A stretch of 64,000 nucleotides of DNA from NCBI RefSeq assembly GCF_004354365.1, contig NZ_SJCY01000001.1, positions 372,001 through 436,000 of the forward strand, written 5' to 3'. Each line of letters begins with the position of its first letter. Position 1 is the first letter of the stretch. Positions 1 through 8,709 of the stretch are shown here, in pieces. The DNA comes from Pedobacter changchengzhani (GTDB lineage Bacteria > Bacteroidota > Bacteroidia > Sphingobacteriales > Sphingobacteriaceae). Made by a program: the position numbers and the translations under genes. The notes under the pieces are model-generated. The model did no database searches, was not told where the DNA came from, and worked only from the letters and a program-made list of their open reading frames with translations.

Positions 1-1
1 T

Positions 2-385
2 GAAAAAGGTTCGGATATTATGTTCAATGCTCATAATTTATCAGACGGAACGCTAAGGATGATTTGTTTGACTACGTTGTTAATGCAACCAAAATTACCT
101 ACCACAATAATTATAGATGAACCTGAACTTGGCTTACATCCCTTTGCTATTAGTAAATTAGCTTCTATGCTAAAAAGCGCATCAGAAACCTCGCAAATTA
201 TTATTTCGACTCAATCTGTAAACTTAGTAAATGAGTTCCAAGCAGAAGATATAATTGTGGTTGAGAGAAATGATAATCAGACAGTTTTTATTAGACAGTC
301 GTCAGAAAAGCTAAAGGAATGGCTTGATACTTACAGCATGGGTGATTTGTGGGAAAAGAACGTATTGGGAGGGAGACCGAGATGA
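2..385 (+). CDS. AAA family ATPase, C-terminal part (cut by window edge)
   Basis: The reading frame is open to the left edge, so only the last 127 codons of a larger ATPase are present. Visible motifs are an ABC-type signature-like stretch (NLSDGTLRM), a Walker B (TTIIIDEPELGLHP) and a switch-like IISTQS segment. This order is typical of the AAA_21/OLD-like ATPases that act in DNA repair and anti-phage systems. The TGA stop overlaps the ATG of the next gene (ATGA), so the two are translationally coupled and probably work together. The Walker A motif and any N-terminal coiled coil lie outside the window. The family call is strong; a defence role is inferred from the partner gene. Confidence 0.85.
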   Translation, partial: EKGSDIMFNAHNLSDGTLRMICLTTLLMQPKLPTTIIIDEPELGLHPFAISKLASMLKSASETSQIIISTQSVNLVNEFQAEDIIVVERNDNQTVFIRQSSEKLKEWLDTYSMGDLWEKNVLGGRPR

Positions 386-1050
386 GGGGTATTTACATAT
401 TAGTTGAGGGTGTTACTGAAGAAGAATTTGTAGAAAAGGTGTTGGCACCGTATTTAATTAAATATGAAATTTATGATGTTCGGCCAATACTTATGCAAAC
501 AAGTCCAGGTTTTAAGGGAGGGGATGTAAAGTATGTAAGATATAAAAACAACGCGGAAAGACTTTTACATAGTGAAAAAGATGTTGTTGTAACTTCTTTA
601 ATTGACTTTTTCCGATTGCAATCCGATTTTCCAAATTATAGTCAAGGGCTTACAATGTTTGACAAGGTAGAGCGTGTCGAGTTCTTAGAGAATGAAATTT
701 TAAAGGATACTAATCATCCTCGATTTATACCATATATACAGTTGCACGAATTTGAGGGGTTGCTATTCTCTGATATAGAGGCGTTTAATATACTCCCTGA
801 ATTATCACCTGATCAACAAAAAAAACTTAAACAGATTGTTGATGAATATCCAAATCCGGAGCTCATAAATGATAAGCCTGAAACTGCACCATCAAAAAGA
901 TTAAAGCAAATTATCCCAACGTATAAAAAAACTTTGCATGGGCCATATTTAGCTGAAGAGATTGGAATGGAACAAATTTTAAAGCAATGCCCACGTTTTG
1001 CGGTATGGGTAAACAAATTGATTTTATTTTTTGAGGATAAAAAAAATTAA
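382..1050 (+). CDS. DUF4276-type (TOPRIM/RloB-like) protein
   Basis: This 222-residue protein starts at the ATG that overlaps the upstream stop; a longer in-frame start 33 nt earlier lies inside the ATPase gene and is less likely. The N-terminus MRGIYILVEGVTEEEFV resembles the TOPRIM-like acidic core (strand followed by EGxTEExF) of the DUF4276 and RloB families. A conserved HEFEGLLFSD segment lies in the middle. Such proteins are commonly encoded next to AAA_21 ATPases, in an arrangement comparable to PARIS and AbiL, where the TOPRIM subunit is thought to be the nuclease-like effector. The DUF assignment is from memory of family motifs; function is inferred. A strong terminator follows directly. 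Confidence 0.75.
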   Translation: MRGIYILVEGVTEEEFVEKVLAPYLIKYEIYDVRPILMQTSPGFKGGDVKYVRYKNNAERLLHSEKDVVVTSLIDFFRLQSDFPNYSQGLTMFDKVERVEFLENEILKDTNHPRFIPYIQLHEFEGLLFSDIEAFNILPELSPDQQKKLKQIVDEYPNPELINDKPETAPSKRLKQIIPTYKKTLHGPYLAEEIGMEQILKQCPRFAVWVNKLILFFEDKKN

Positions 1051-1078
1051 ATCTCCCAAATTGGGAGATTTTTTTTTG
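1050..1078 (+). terminator. Rho-independent terminator after the ATPase/DUF4276 operon
   Basis: An inverted repeat with AATCTCCCA and TGGGAGATT arms is followed by eight T residues, directly after the stop codon of the DUF4276 gene. It separates this operon from the caspase cassette downstream. Confidence 0.9.
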
Positions 1079-1092
1079 AATCAAAGCTTTAT

Positions 1093-1142
1093 AAATACCT
1101 ATTAGTGGGTATTTCGAGGTCGAAATTATTACTGTATTTTAG
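1093..1142 (+). promoter_or_regulatory. NarL-like 7-2-7 site and promoter of the caspase cassette
   Basis: Positions 1096-1111 read TACCTAT TA GTGGGTA, close to the NarL 7-2-7 inverted repeat (TACYYMT heptamers). The outer arms AAATACC and GGTATTT are perfectly complementary. Exactly 23 nt downstream lies TATTTTAG (1135-1142), one mismatch from the Bacteroidota -7 box TAnnTTTG. The start codon used for the caspase gene is at 1164. The gene for a NarL/FixJ-type regulator is the last gene of this same cluster, so autoregulation is plausible but inferred. Confidence 0.55.
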
Positions 1143-1163
1143 TTGGATAAAATTAAATCCGAT

Positions 1164-3410
1164 ATGAAAGCATTTATTATCTCCATCATCTTCTGTATTG
1201 CAGGCATAAAATCCTTTGCGCAAAACCAAAATGCGTTAGTTATTGGTATCGATACATACAAGCCATTAGGGTCTATAAAGCCATCAGCAAGTGGGCGAGT
1301 AGATTTTAGAAATTTAGATGGTTGCAGGAATGATGCTTTAGCCGTAAAATCACTCATACAGAGTTTTTATGCCTTTAAGCCACAAAATGTGGATACGCTT
1401 TTTAATAGAAAAGCAACACGGGCGAGTATTTTAGCAAAGTTTGCAACACTATTAAATAAAAGTAATGCTGGCGATGTCGCCTTTATTTATTATGCTGGTC
1501 ATGGCAGTCAACAGCGCAACTCGCTTACTAAAGAGAAGGATAGCTTAGATGAATCCATCGTGCCTGCAGATACCTATACCGCAGGTGTTGGAGATATTAG
1601 GGATAAAGAATTAGCGAAAATTTTTAATGCTTTTATTGATAAAGGTGTAAAACTTACAGTGATTTTAGATTGCTGCCATAGCGGATCAATGAGTCGTGGT
1701 TTATACGATAAGCCTAAAAGCAGATACATTGCAACCAATTATTTCGATGCTAAAGATGATTCAAATCCGCAAGCACCCGAAGATAGAAAAGAAGGCACAT
1801 TTTTAATTATATCTGCTGCGCAGGATGATGAACCGGCAGAAGAAGCTGTTGATGAAAACAAAAAACCGCATGGTGCATTTACCATTTCGTTATTAGAAGC
1901 CATAAAACAACAATCTGTAAATGCCTCTGCATTAAATTTATTTAGAAGTATTGGGGTAATTTTAAAAAGCAAAGGTAAAAGTCAAGAACCTGTAATTGGT
2001 GGCGATGTGGAGCGCCAAAATCAAACCCTGTTTGGTATTGAAAGAGGAAAACTAGCTGATAAAATTTTAATTCCTGTTGGAAGCGTAGATGGAACAACCG
2101 TACAATTGCAAGGTGGATTTGCCGAGGGTTTATACAAAGGCCATCAATTAAAAGGAACAAACGATACCACCTTAGTTTTGGAGGTAGAAAAAGTAGATGG
2201 TATAGACCAAGCCACAGCAAAGCTTATTAAAGGCAGTATTAAAAAAGTTAAAGTTGGGCAATTGTTCGAAATAAGTAATTGGGTTTCATCTGGTGCGCCT
2301 TTGTTAAAGGTTTATGTGCCACAGAGTGTTTTTACTGCCGATCAGGTAGATCAATTGGCAAAATTGAGCGTAAAACTGAAAAACACAGAATCCGTTAAAT
2401 ATGTAGATGATTTTGAGAAAACAGATCCCGATATATTAGCTTATTTTGTTGATAATAAGCTTTATGCTAATATTGATAGAAAAGCGTTAGAAGAGATAAA
2501 ACCCGACTTGAAAAGTTTGGAAAAGATAAGTGCAAATAAATCTATTTTTTTAAATCTTCCTGCATCTAAAGACCTAACCGATAAGTTAAAACAGGTTTTT
2601 AGCGTAAACAAAAGTATAGTTATTGTTAATAATGCTAATGATGCAAATTACATTTTATACGGTACAGTAAATGCCGAAGGACAACCGAGTTATGGGTTAA
2701 TTAATGCACAAGCATCAAGCAAAGATAGTTTAGCATCTATGCCTTTGCAAACGAGAAACTACGCCGTTACCGATAAAACTGCAGAAAATTATGATGATGT
2801 AGCTACAAATATTTATGATTTAGCAAAAAGCTTAGCTAAAGTAAAAGTATGGCTCACATTGGCATCTCCGGTTGATGATAATAATGTTTTTCCTTTTCAT
2901 TTAGAGTTTATAAACAATAAAACTAAGGAGGTGGTTGGTACGTCAGCGGTTAAAATTGGCGATGTAATTTCGTTGCGTTTGGTTGCCGACTCTAACTTCG
3001 CAACACTGCCTTCGGTACCACAAAAATACGTGTATATTTTTACCATAGATAAATATGGAGAAATGCAGTTGGCTTATCCAAATCCGCGGGCAGGAAGTGT
3101 CGAAAATAAATATCCATCGGATAATACGAGAACAATTTATGATATGCTTACCTTTAAAATTAAAGAACCCGTAGGCATCGATAATTTTTACGTTTTAGCC
3201 TCTGATACCCCTATCCCTGGCTATGCGGTTTTGTTTAATCAAAAAGGGACAAGAGGCGCAGGCGGTAAATTGCCCGATCCGAAATTGCACCCTTTAATTA
3301 ATTTATTAAGCTTAGGCAATGAAGATAGTATTGGCGCAACTAGAGGTGTAGGTTTCGAAACGCCATCTACTTGGAATTTATTAAAAGCCCCGCTAAAATC
3401 TTCGCACTAA
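1164..3410 (+). CDS. Secreted caspase-like (C14) protease with DUF4384-like C-terminus
   Basis: A 748-residue protein. A TTG seven codons upstream is possible, but the ATG at 1164 begins a good signal peptide (MKAFIISIIFCIAGIKSFAQ). The peptidase C14 fold follows at about residues 25-270, with the catalytic pair visible as H113 in YYAGHGS and C171 in DCCHSGS, the metacaspase form of the dyad. Acidic residues around the active site suggest Arg/Lys cleavage specificity, by analogy with metacaspases. The far C-terminus (GDVISLRLV, then YVYIFTIDKYGEMQLAYPN) resembles DUF4384, which is often fused to bacterial caspases. It is exported to the periplasm or surface. It is the first gene of a five-gene co-directional cluster and sits 37 nt before the CHASE2 gene. 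Its substrate is unknown. Confidence 0.88.
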   Translation: MKAFIISIIFCIAGIKSFAQNQNALVIGIDTYKPLGSIKPSASGRVDFRNLDGCRNDALAVKSLIQSFYAFKPQNVDTLFNRKATRASILAKFATLLNKSNAGDVAFIYYAGHGSQQRNSLTKEKDSLDESIVPADTYTAGVGDIRDKELAKIFNAFIDKGVKLTVILDCCHSGSMSRGLYDKPKSRYIATNYFDAKDDSNPQAPEDRKEGTFLIISAAQDDEPAEEAVDENKKPHGAFTISLLEAIKQQSVNASALNLFRSIGVILKSKGKSQEPVIGGDVERQNQTLFGIERGKLADKILIPVGSVDGTTVQLQGGFAEGLYKGHQLKGTNDTTLVLEVEKVDGIDQATAKLIKGSIKKVKVGQLFEISNWVSSGAPLLKVYVPQSVFTADQVDQLAKLSVKLKNTESVKYVDDFEKTDPDILAYFVDNKLYANIDRKALEEIKPDLKSLEKISANKSIFLNLPASKDLTDKLKQVFSVNKSIVIVNNANDANYILYGTVNAEGQPSYGLINAQASSKDSLASMPLQTRNYAVTDKTAENYDDVATNIYDLAKSLAKVKVWLTLASPVDDNNVFPFHLEFINNKTKEVVGTSAVKIGDVISLRLVADSNFATLPSVPQKYVYIFTIDKYGEMQLAYPNPRAGSVENKYPSDNTRTIYDMLTFKIKEPVGIDNFYVLASDTPIPGYAVLFNQKGTRGAGGKLPDPKLHPLINLLSLGNEDSIGATRGVGFETPSTWNLLKAPLKSSH

Positions 3411-3447
3411 AAAAATACAAGATTTAAATAACCTCATCAATGTAGTA

Positions 3448-4716
3448 TTGAGGAGAAAATTAAACCGTTCTACAATCCTTAAACCGTTAAAATTGAAAAA
3501 AGCCGGAACCAAAAAATCAGTTCGTAAAAAATTATCTGTGTGGCATTATCTAAAAAATAGAGATACCATTTTGGCGACGATTTCAGTTTTCTTAATAATG
3601 GGTTTGCTAGCACTTATTCCAATAAATACGCATATTCTCGATCCTTTTAAATTGGCGCTGCACGATTTTAACTACAATGATTTGGTGTATTCTAAAATGG
3701 GAAAAAATAAAAATACCTCCATAGATACCAATATTGTTGTCGTAAATATTGCAGATGCCGGGCGTTTAGAAATTGCACAAATGATCCAAAAATCGTACGA
3801 TGCAAAAGCAAAGGTAATTGGTGTAGATGTTTTGTTTAAAGTGGCCAAAGATCCCTCGGCAGATTCCGTACTGAACAATACTTTCAACACTAAAAATAAT
3901 GTTGTAATGGCCTATAATTTGTATGAAGATCATAGTATTTTTAAGCCAGAAGGTTACTTTTTTAATCAAGCAAAAAATAAAGGTTATGCAAATTTTGTAG
4001 GCGAAGAGGAAGGTGTAATAAGGTATTTTAAGCCCGAGGTTGCGTATGGTAATTTGAACTATTTATCTTTTGCATCTGCGATTGTTAAAGTTGCCAATCC
4101 AATTACTTTCGATCAGCTAAGCCATAGGCGTAAAGACTTCGAAATTATTAACTATCGTAAATCGAGCGCCAAATATTTGGTAGTTTCTGGCGAAAAGTTA
4201 ATCAATGGAGAAATTTCTACAAGCATATTAACCAATAAAATTGTATTGTTGGGTTATGTGGGGAAGAATGAAAAAGATATTGAAGATAAGCATTATACGC
4301 CATTGAATGCGGTATTTACTGGTCGCGGGGTGCCCGATATGAACGGGATATTTATCCATGCAAATATTATCAGCATGGCAATAGACGATGCTTACGTACA
4401 CCAAACTCCAAATTGGATAAATTGGACCATTGCCTTTTTACTGTGTTGGATACATATTGCTTTTTTTATTAAATATTCTTTAGAGGGACATATTTGGTTT
4501 CACTTAAAAGCAAAATTAGTTTCTTTAACTATGGCTGTTCTTTTTGTGTATTTGGGTTTGTGGTTCTTCTATTATTTCGATACTCAAATTAATATGACCT
4601 TAACTTTAGCTGCGGTAATTTTAGCATTGGATGTTTTGTATTTTTACGAATCTTTTGCCTTATGGTTGCATAAAAATTGGGGCTTTAAAACTGTTTTCCA
4701 TCATGATGTACATTAG
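3448..4716 (+). CDS. CHASE2-domain membrane protein without a signalling output domain
   Basis: A 422-residue protein starting at TTG; no in-frame ATG precedes the first membrane helix. The layout is a basic N-terminus, one membrane helix at about residues 40-58, an extracytoplasmic CHASE2 domain (about 60-310, including NIVVVNIAD and VIGVDVLF), and three C-terminal helices ending at about residue 405. In the usual CHASE2 architecture these three helices lead into a kinase or cyclase domain, but here the protein stops after a short tail. The sensor is therefore detached from any output domain. The gene overlaps the next one by 14 nt. It may signal to the separately encoded kinase two genes downstream (inference). 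Confidence 0.85.
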   Translation: MRRKLNRSTILKPLKLKKAGTKKSVRKKLSVWHYLKNRDTILATISVFLIMGLLALIPINTHILDPFKLALHDFNYNDLVYSKMGKNKNTSIDTNIVVVNIADAGRLEIAQMIQKSYDAKAKVIGVDVLFKVAKDPSADSVLNNTFNTKNNVVMAYNLYEDHSIFKPEGYFFNQAKNKGYANFVGEEEGVIRYFKPEVAYGNLNYLSFASAIVKVANPITFDQLSHRRKDFEIINYRKSSAKYLVVSGEKLINGEISTSILTNKIVLLGYVGKNEKDIEDKHYTPLNAVFTGRGVPDMNGIFIHANIISMAIDDAYVHQTPNWINWTIAFLLCWIHIAFFIKYSLEGHIWFHLKAKLVSLTMAVLFVYLGLWFFYYFDTQINMTLTLAAVILALDVLYFYESFALWLHKNWGFKTVFHHDVH

Positions 4717-5605
4717 AATAGTAGTAAGTATTAGTTTTTTTATACTTGGTTTTTCATCTAGTTGGGCAAGTGAAAAAATGCCACAATATGTTGTTTATCA
4801 AGTTATTGGTAAATGCTCAAAGGTTGCACTAAAAAAAGTTTCTCTCCTAAAAAAAGGCGATTTCTTAAATACGCCCGATGTTGTGAATCTGGCGGAAGGA
4901 TCTACTTTGATTTTAATTTGCGCAAATTATAAAGCTTTTCAGCTTAATGTTAAAGGTAAATATGCGGTAAGTACATTCAAAAAATATTGCGCCAAAAGCG
5001 ATGGTTCTTTTACTGCAAATTATTTTCGTTTTGTGTGGGATGAATTAACACACCCACATTCCTCGCCAGAAGTAGAACCAGAAAAGTATATGAAAACTGC
5101 AGGTGCGGTAACGCGTGGGCAAGAGAAGTACAATCTCAGCATTCGCACCGATACCATAAATATGTACGATGGTGATTTCGGAATTAGATTTACGATAACC
5201 AAAGAACCAGCAACGGTAAAGTTTTTTGCATCGATAAATCCTTTTAAAATTTTGGTTTCGCAACAATCTAAAGATTTTATATCCTTTTTAGCGTTCGCTA
5301 AAACGCAGCCACAACCCGGAGTATATTATTGGTATATTAATGAGTTACCGTATAAAAAGAGCAATTTACATGTATTAAACGTGCTCAACGAGAAGCAGTA
5401 CAAAACAACTGTAGCACAAATTCTTTCCAAAGTTATTGGTAATAATGATGCAGATCGCGCATTTATGGGTGGGTTTTTGCTCGAACAAGAACACTTTTTA
5501 GGAGAAGCTCAAAAATATTATAAACTCGGCTTATCGCTCAATCCTGAAAGCAAAATAAATCAAAGGCTTAGCAGGATATTCTCTGAAAGTGGCTCTGTGT
5601 TGTAA
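4703..5605 (+). CDS. Secreted protein of unknown function
   Basis: A 300-residue protein. The ATG at 4703 (or 4706) overlaps the end of the CHASE2 gene and begins a signal peptide (MMYIRIVVSISFFILGFSSS). A long upstream extension in this frame starting at 4631 lies inside the CHASE2 gene and is rejected. The middle is beta-rich with no motif I recognise. The C-terminal 50 residues (FLLEQEHFLGEAQKYYKLGL and LNPESKINQRLSRIF) look like a single TPR-type helical hairpin. Tight linkage to the caspase, CHASE2 and kinase genes suggests it is a periplasmic component of the same signalling path. Function is unknown. Confidence 0.7.
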   Translation: MMYIRIVVSISFFILGFSSSWASEKMPQYVVYQVIGKCSKVALKKVSLLKKGDFLNTPDVVNLAEGSTLILICANYKAFQLNVKGKYAVSTFKKYCAKSDGSFTANYFRFVWDELTHPHSSPEVEPEKYMKTAGAVTRGQEKYNLSIRTDTINMYDGDFGIRFTITKEPATVKFFASINPFKILVSQQSKDFISFLAFAKTQPQPGVYYWYINELPYKKSNLHVLNVLNEKQYKTTVAQILSKVIGNNDADRAFMGGFLLEQEHFLGEAQKYYKLGLSLNPESKINQRLSRIFSESGSVL

Positions 5606-5651
5606 TGGACTGTTTTTTATATCGTGAAAATGAATGTAAACTATAAAATTT

Positions 5652-7616
5652 ATGGTCGGAGCTAAAAATTATTTAATATTATTGGTGGTTTTATGTTTCT
5701 TCACGGCCTCTGCGCAGGTGCAAAAAGTAGATCAAATATTAAAGATGCCAAATAGTTTGGCAAAATTGGATCTGACGATTTCCCAACTGCAAAATCCATT
5801 CGTTGCAAATACAAATGAGCTAAGTAAATTAATTGATAATCAGTTAGATTATGTAAAAACATCGAAGTTGCTTAAAACTAAAATGCTTTTAGCGGTTGCA
5901 AATTTTTATTTTAATCAAGGAGATGAATTAAGCGCAAAGCAAAACTTAAAAATTGCAGAAAATCAATTACTTGGCATAAAAGAGAAAGAAAAAACTGAGT
6001 TATTAGTACAGGTAGCGAAGTTAAATGCACAGCTGGGAAATAATAAGTTAGCTAAAGATTATCTCCAAAATTTGGAAATCAAATCGCGAGGGGAAATAAG
6101 TGCTTACGTTTTAATCAATAATCTTCTATTGCAGGCAAATGTATATGCACTGTTAAAAGATAACAAGAATAAAAGCGAAGTTTTAAGCAAAGCTGATGAT
6201 ATCGCAACCGATTTACGTGTAGATATCGATGAATCTGAGGCCAATCACATCCTTTGTCAATTAATTATAAATTCAATTCGTTTAGGTAGATTTTCTAAGT
6301 TGGATTTATATTATAATCAACTCTTGTTAAAACAGAATAATAGCAACGAACAAGAATTTCAGCAAGCAGTTGCGATGTATCAAGATTTTAAAAAACAATA
6401 TGTTAACGCCGAGCGCAATTACAAAAAGTTAACTTCTGCGTATTTACAAGGTAATCGTACCGAGTACGGTTTTGAAGCAATTGTTCGATTGGCAGATTTG
6501 TACAGTAGAAAATTAAGTGTAGATTCTGCTCAGCGCTATTTTAAACTTGCTAAAGAAAATCTTAATCCTAATATTTCAACGCAACCCTTAGGCCTATTAT
6601 ATACCCAACTGTATCAAAATCATTTACAGCGGATTAGTAAAAATAAGGGATTGATTACCAGCGTTTCAAAAACATTAAAGCAACGAGATTCTACTTATAA
6701 GCTGGAATTAGAAGCATCGTTAAAAGAAGCAAATTACAAATATTCGCTCTTAACCAATAAACAGCAAATAAAATTATTAACTCAACAGAAAGAACTCGCC
6801 ACTTTAAATGAGTTAAAAGCTAAACAGCGCAATTACTTAATCACATTAAGTTTGGCATTGTTGGCTTTGGTTGCCTGTACTGTTTCTTATGTATTTTATC
6901 AGAAAAGAAAAAGAAGTTTATTGCAATTTAATATCGAAAAAGAGCGCACTGCGCACATACATCATTTAGAAATGAATAAAATGTTGGCCACTTCGCAAGA
7001 GGAAGAGCGAACGCGAATTGCAGAGAAACTACATGATGAAATTGGCTCAATGTTGGCGGTTGTTCGCCTTAATCTTTCTAGTCCTTCAAATAATGATACG
7101 GTTGTTTTGCCAAATGGTCAATTGCAAACGGCATCTAAAGTGCTGGCCGATGTAGCAGATACGGTTAGGGAAATGAGCCATGAGCTGATGCCAATTGCCC
7201 TTAATAAGCTAGGATTAAAAAAAGCAATAGAGCAAATGATTTGGGATATAAATGCATCGAAAAAGATCAATATCGAATCGGTAATTATGGGTATGGAAAA
7301 GGGGGAAAATATTTTTACTTATGATTTTCAGGTTAATATTTATAGGATTATACAAGAGCTTTTCCAAAATATTTTAAAGCACGCCAATGCGAAACATGTT
7401 TTGTTTCAACTGTTAATTAGAGCAGATGAATTGAATATAATGATCGAAGATAACGGCATCGGTATGGATGCGAATGCTGAAATTACAGGGCGAGGAATTA
7501 AACTTATAGATGCGCGCTTAAACAATTATAATGGAAAACTTTCGGTGGATAGTCGGCTTGGAAAGGGTACATTAATTATTATAGATATCCCAATTAGAGA
7601 CATTATGGTAAGTTAA
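5652..7616 (+). CDS. TPR sensor histidine kinase (HisKA_3, NarX/DesK type)
   Basis: A 654-residue protein. A signal peptide (to about residue 21) is followed by a helical TPR-like periplasmic region (about 25-390), a membrane helix (about 397-418, LITLSLALLALVAC), and a cytoplasmic kinase. The phospho-acceptor is H461 in EKLHDEIGSMLAVV, the HisKA_3 dimerisation motif. The HATPase_c domain shows an N box (FQNILKHANAKH) and G box (EDNGIGMD). Kinases of this class pair with NarL/FixJ regulators, and one is encoded 65 nt downstream. It probably senses an envelope condition through its TPR region or through the neighbouring CHASE2 protein. Confidence 0.93.
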   Translation: MVGAKNYLILLVVLCFFTASAQVQKVDQILKMPNSLAKLDLTISQLQNPFVANTNELSKLIDNQLDYVKTSKLLKTKMLLAVANFYFNQGDELSAKQNLKIAENQLLGIKEKEKTELLVQVAKLNAQLGNNKLAKDYLQNLEIKSRGEISAYVLINNLLLQANVYALLKDNKNKSEVLSKADDIATDLRVDIDESEANHILCQLIINSIRLGRFSKLDLYYNQLLLKQNNSNEQEFQQAVAMYQDFKKQYVNAERNYKKLTSAYLQGNRTEYGFEAIVRLADLYSRKLSVDSAQRYFKLAKENLNPNISTQPLGLLYTQLYQNHLQRISKNKGLITSVSKTLKQRDSTYKLELEASLKEANYKYSLLTNKQQIKLLTQQKELATLNELKAKQRNYLITLSLALLALVACTVSYVFYQKRKRSLLQFNIEKERTAHIHHLEMNKMLATSQEEERTRIAEKLHDEIGSMLAVVRLNLSSPSNNDTVVLPNGQLQTASKVLADVADTVREMSHELMPIALNKLGLKKAIEQMIWDINASKKINIESVIMGMEKGENIFTYDFQVNIYRIIQELFQNILKHANAKHVLFQLLIRADELNIMIEDNGIGMDANAEITGRGIKLIDARLNNYNGKLSVDSRLGKGTLIIIDIPIRDIMVS

Positions 7617-7681
7617 TAGTGAAAGCTGAAATTGGCAGATTTATGTAAATTATTGTATATTAGTTTTTTAAATTAAAAGTC

Positions 7682-8317
7682 TTGACTAAAACTTCTCTCT
7701 ATATTGCAGATGATCATCAAATTTTAATAGATGGCTTAACTGCATTTTTTCATACTACCGACGATTTGGAGGTGATTGGACATGCCAATGATGGTATGAC
7801 ATTGCTTCGCGAGTTGAACCACAAAAAGCCACAAATTATTTTGTTGGATTTGAATATGCCAAAGTTTGATGGACTAAAAACATTGCAACGATTGGTGATT
7901 GATTATCCGCAAATAAAAGTGATTATTCTCTCCAATTACGATCAAGCTCATCTGATTAAAGAAACAGAAAAAATGGGTGCGAAAGGTTATTTGCTTAAAA
8001 ACGGCTCGAAGAAAGAATTGTTAGAAGCAATTGAAGCCGTGAAAAATGGTGGAACTTATTTTAATATTAAGGAGCCAATAGAAGATACTGAAAGTGATGT
8101 GTTTGTGGATGTTTTTAAAAAACGCTTTCAGCTAACTAAAAGAGAAATCGAAATTATCCGTTTGGTTTGTAATGGCGCCTCCACACCAGAATTAAGCAAA
8201 AAACTTTTCATTGCGGAAAATACCGTAAATACGCACCGCCGAAATATTATGTACAAGCTCGATGTTAAAAATGTGGCTGGGTTAATTGGCTTTGCTAGAG
8301 AAAACGGGTTGTTGTAA
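7682..8317 (+). CDS. NarL/FixJ-family response regulator (LuxR-type HTH)
   Basis: A 211-residue protein starting at TTG, which gives the normal family N-terminus (MTKTSLYIADDHQILIDGL). The receiver domain has the acidic pair D-D near residue 10, the phospho-accepting D56 in LLDLNMP, and the conserved lysine in GYLLKNGS. The C-terminal LuxR/GerE helix-turn-helix (about 145-205) contains LTKREIEIIRLVCNG and ENTVNTHRRNI. It is the cognate partner of the upstream HisKA_3 kinase. Members of this family bind inverted heptamers such as TACYYMT, and candidate sites of that kind occur upstream of this cluster, of the two neighbouring secreted-protein genes and of a DUF4349 gene near 48.3 kb. Confidence 0.94.
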   Translation: MTKTSLYIADDHQILIDGLTAFFHTTDDLEVIGHANDGMTLLRELNHKKPQIILLDLNMPKFDGLKTLQRLVIDYPQIKVIILSNYDQAHLIKETEKMGAKGYLLKNGSKKELLEAIEAVKNGGTYFNIKEPIEDTESDVFVDVFKKRFQLTKREIEIIRLVCNGASTPELSKKLFIAENTVNTHRRNIMYKLDVKNVAGLIGFARENGLL

Positions 8318-8364
8318 AGACGGCTTTTTTAATTTTAAATTGAGCATAAATAAGGTTCTTTTCC

Positions 8365-8600
8365 TTGCACGGAAGCATGACGAAGCAGCCTTTCTAACAA
8401 AATAGATTGCTTTGTCGGCTGAAAGAGCCTCCTCGCAACGACGAGTTATTCTATTACATTTATGAAATCAATTCAACTTCAAAAAACGGTGTGCTCCGGG
8501 CGGCCGTCCTTACGAGGAAGCATGACGAAGCAATCTTTCTAACAAAATAGATTGCTTCGTCGGCTGAAAGAGCCTCCTCGCAACGACGAGTTATTCTGGC
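8365..8600. repeat. Two palindromic REP-like units (A, B)
   Basis: Two ~90-bp units begin at about 8365 and 8510 (period 145). Each can fold into a long hairpin whose core is CGACGAAGCAATCT paired with AGATTGCTTCGTCG. They are joined by a near-constant linker containing AACGGTGTGCTCCGGGCGG. Unit A is somewhat degenerate. They lie in the 392-bp gap between the response regulator and the first copy of the secreted-protein gene, downstream of the latter. No open reading frame of note is present in the gap. Confidence 0.85.
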
Positions 8601-8650
8601 CGGACGCCTTTTTCTATCGTTTGATTTCCTCGCTTACTAAAAATTGAGCC

Positions 8651-8686
8651 AAAAAAAATCCCTCAGACATTTTTCAATGCTGAGGG
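8651..8686 (-). terminator. Terminator of 143-residue protein gene, copy 1
   Basis: On the minus strand CCCTCAG and CTGAGGG arms enclose a loop that can pair further, followed by a T-rich tract (seen as a run of A on the plus strand at 8651-8658). It lies 24 nt past the stop of the minus-strand gene at 8710. Confidence 0.85.
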
Positions 8687-8709
8687 AGTGAGATTGTTAA
8701 TTTGGGGAA

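Noticed and set aside
1143..1163. TTG start for the caspase gene
   Set aside because: The ATG at 1164 starts a normal signal peptide, and the TTG lies only a few bases after the -7-like box.
4631..4702. Longer start for the secreted unknown
   Set aside because: It lies deep in the CHASE2 gene and would put 24 residues before the signal peptide.
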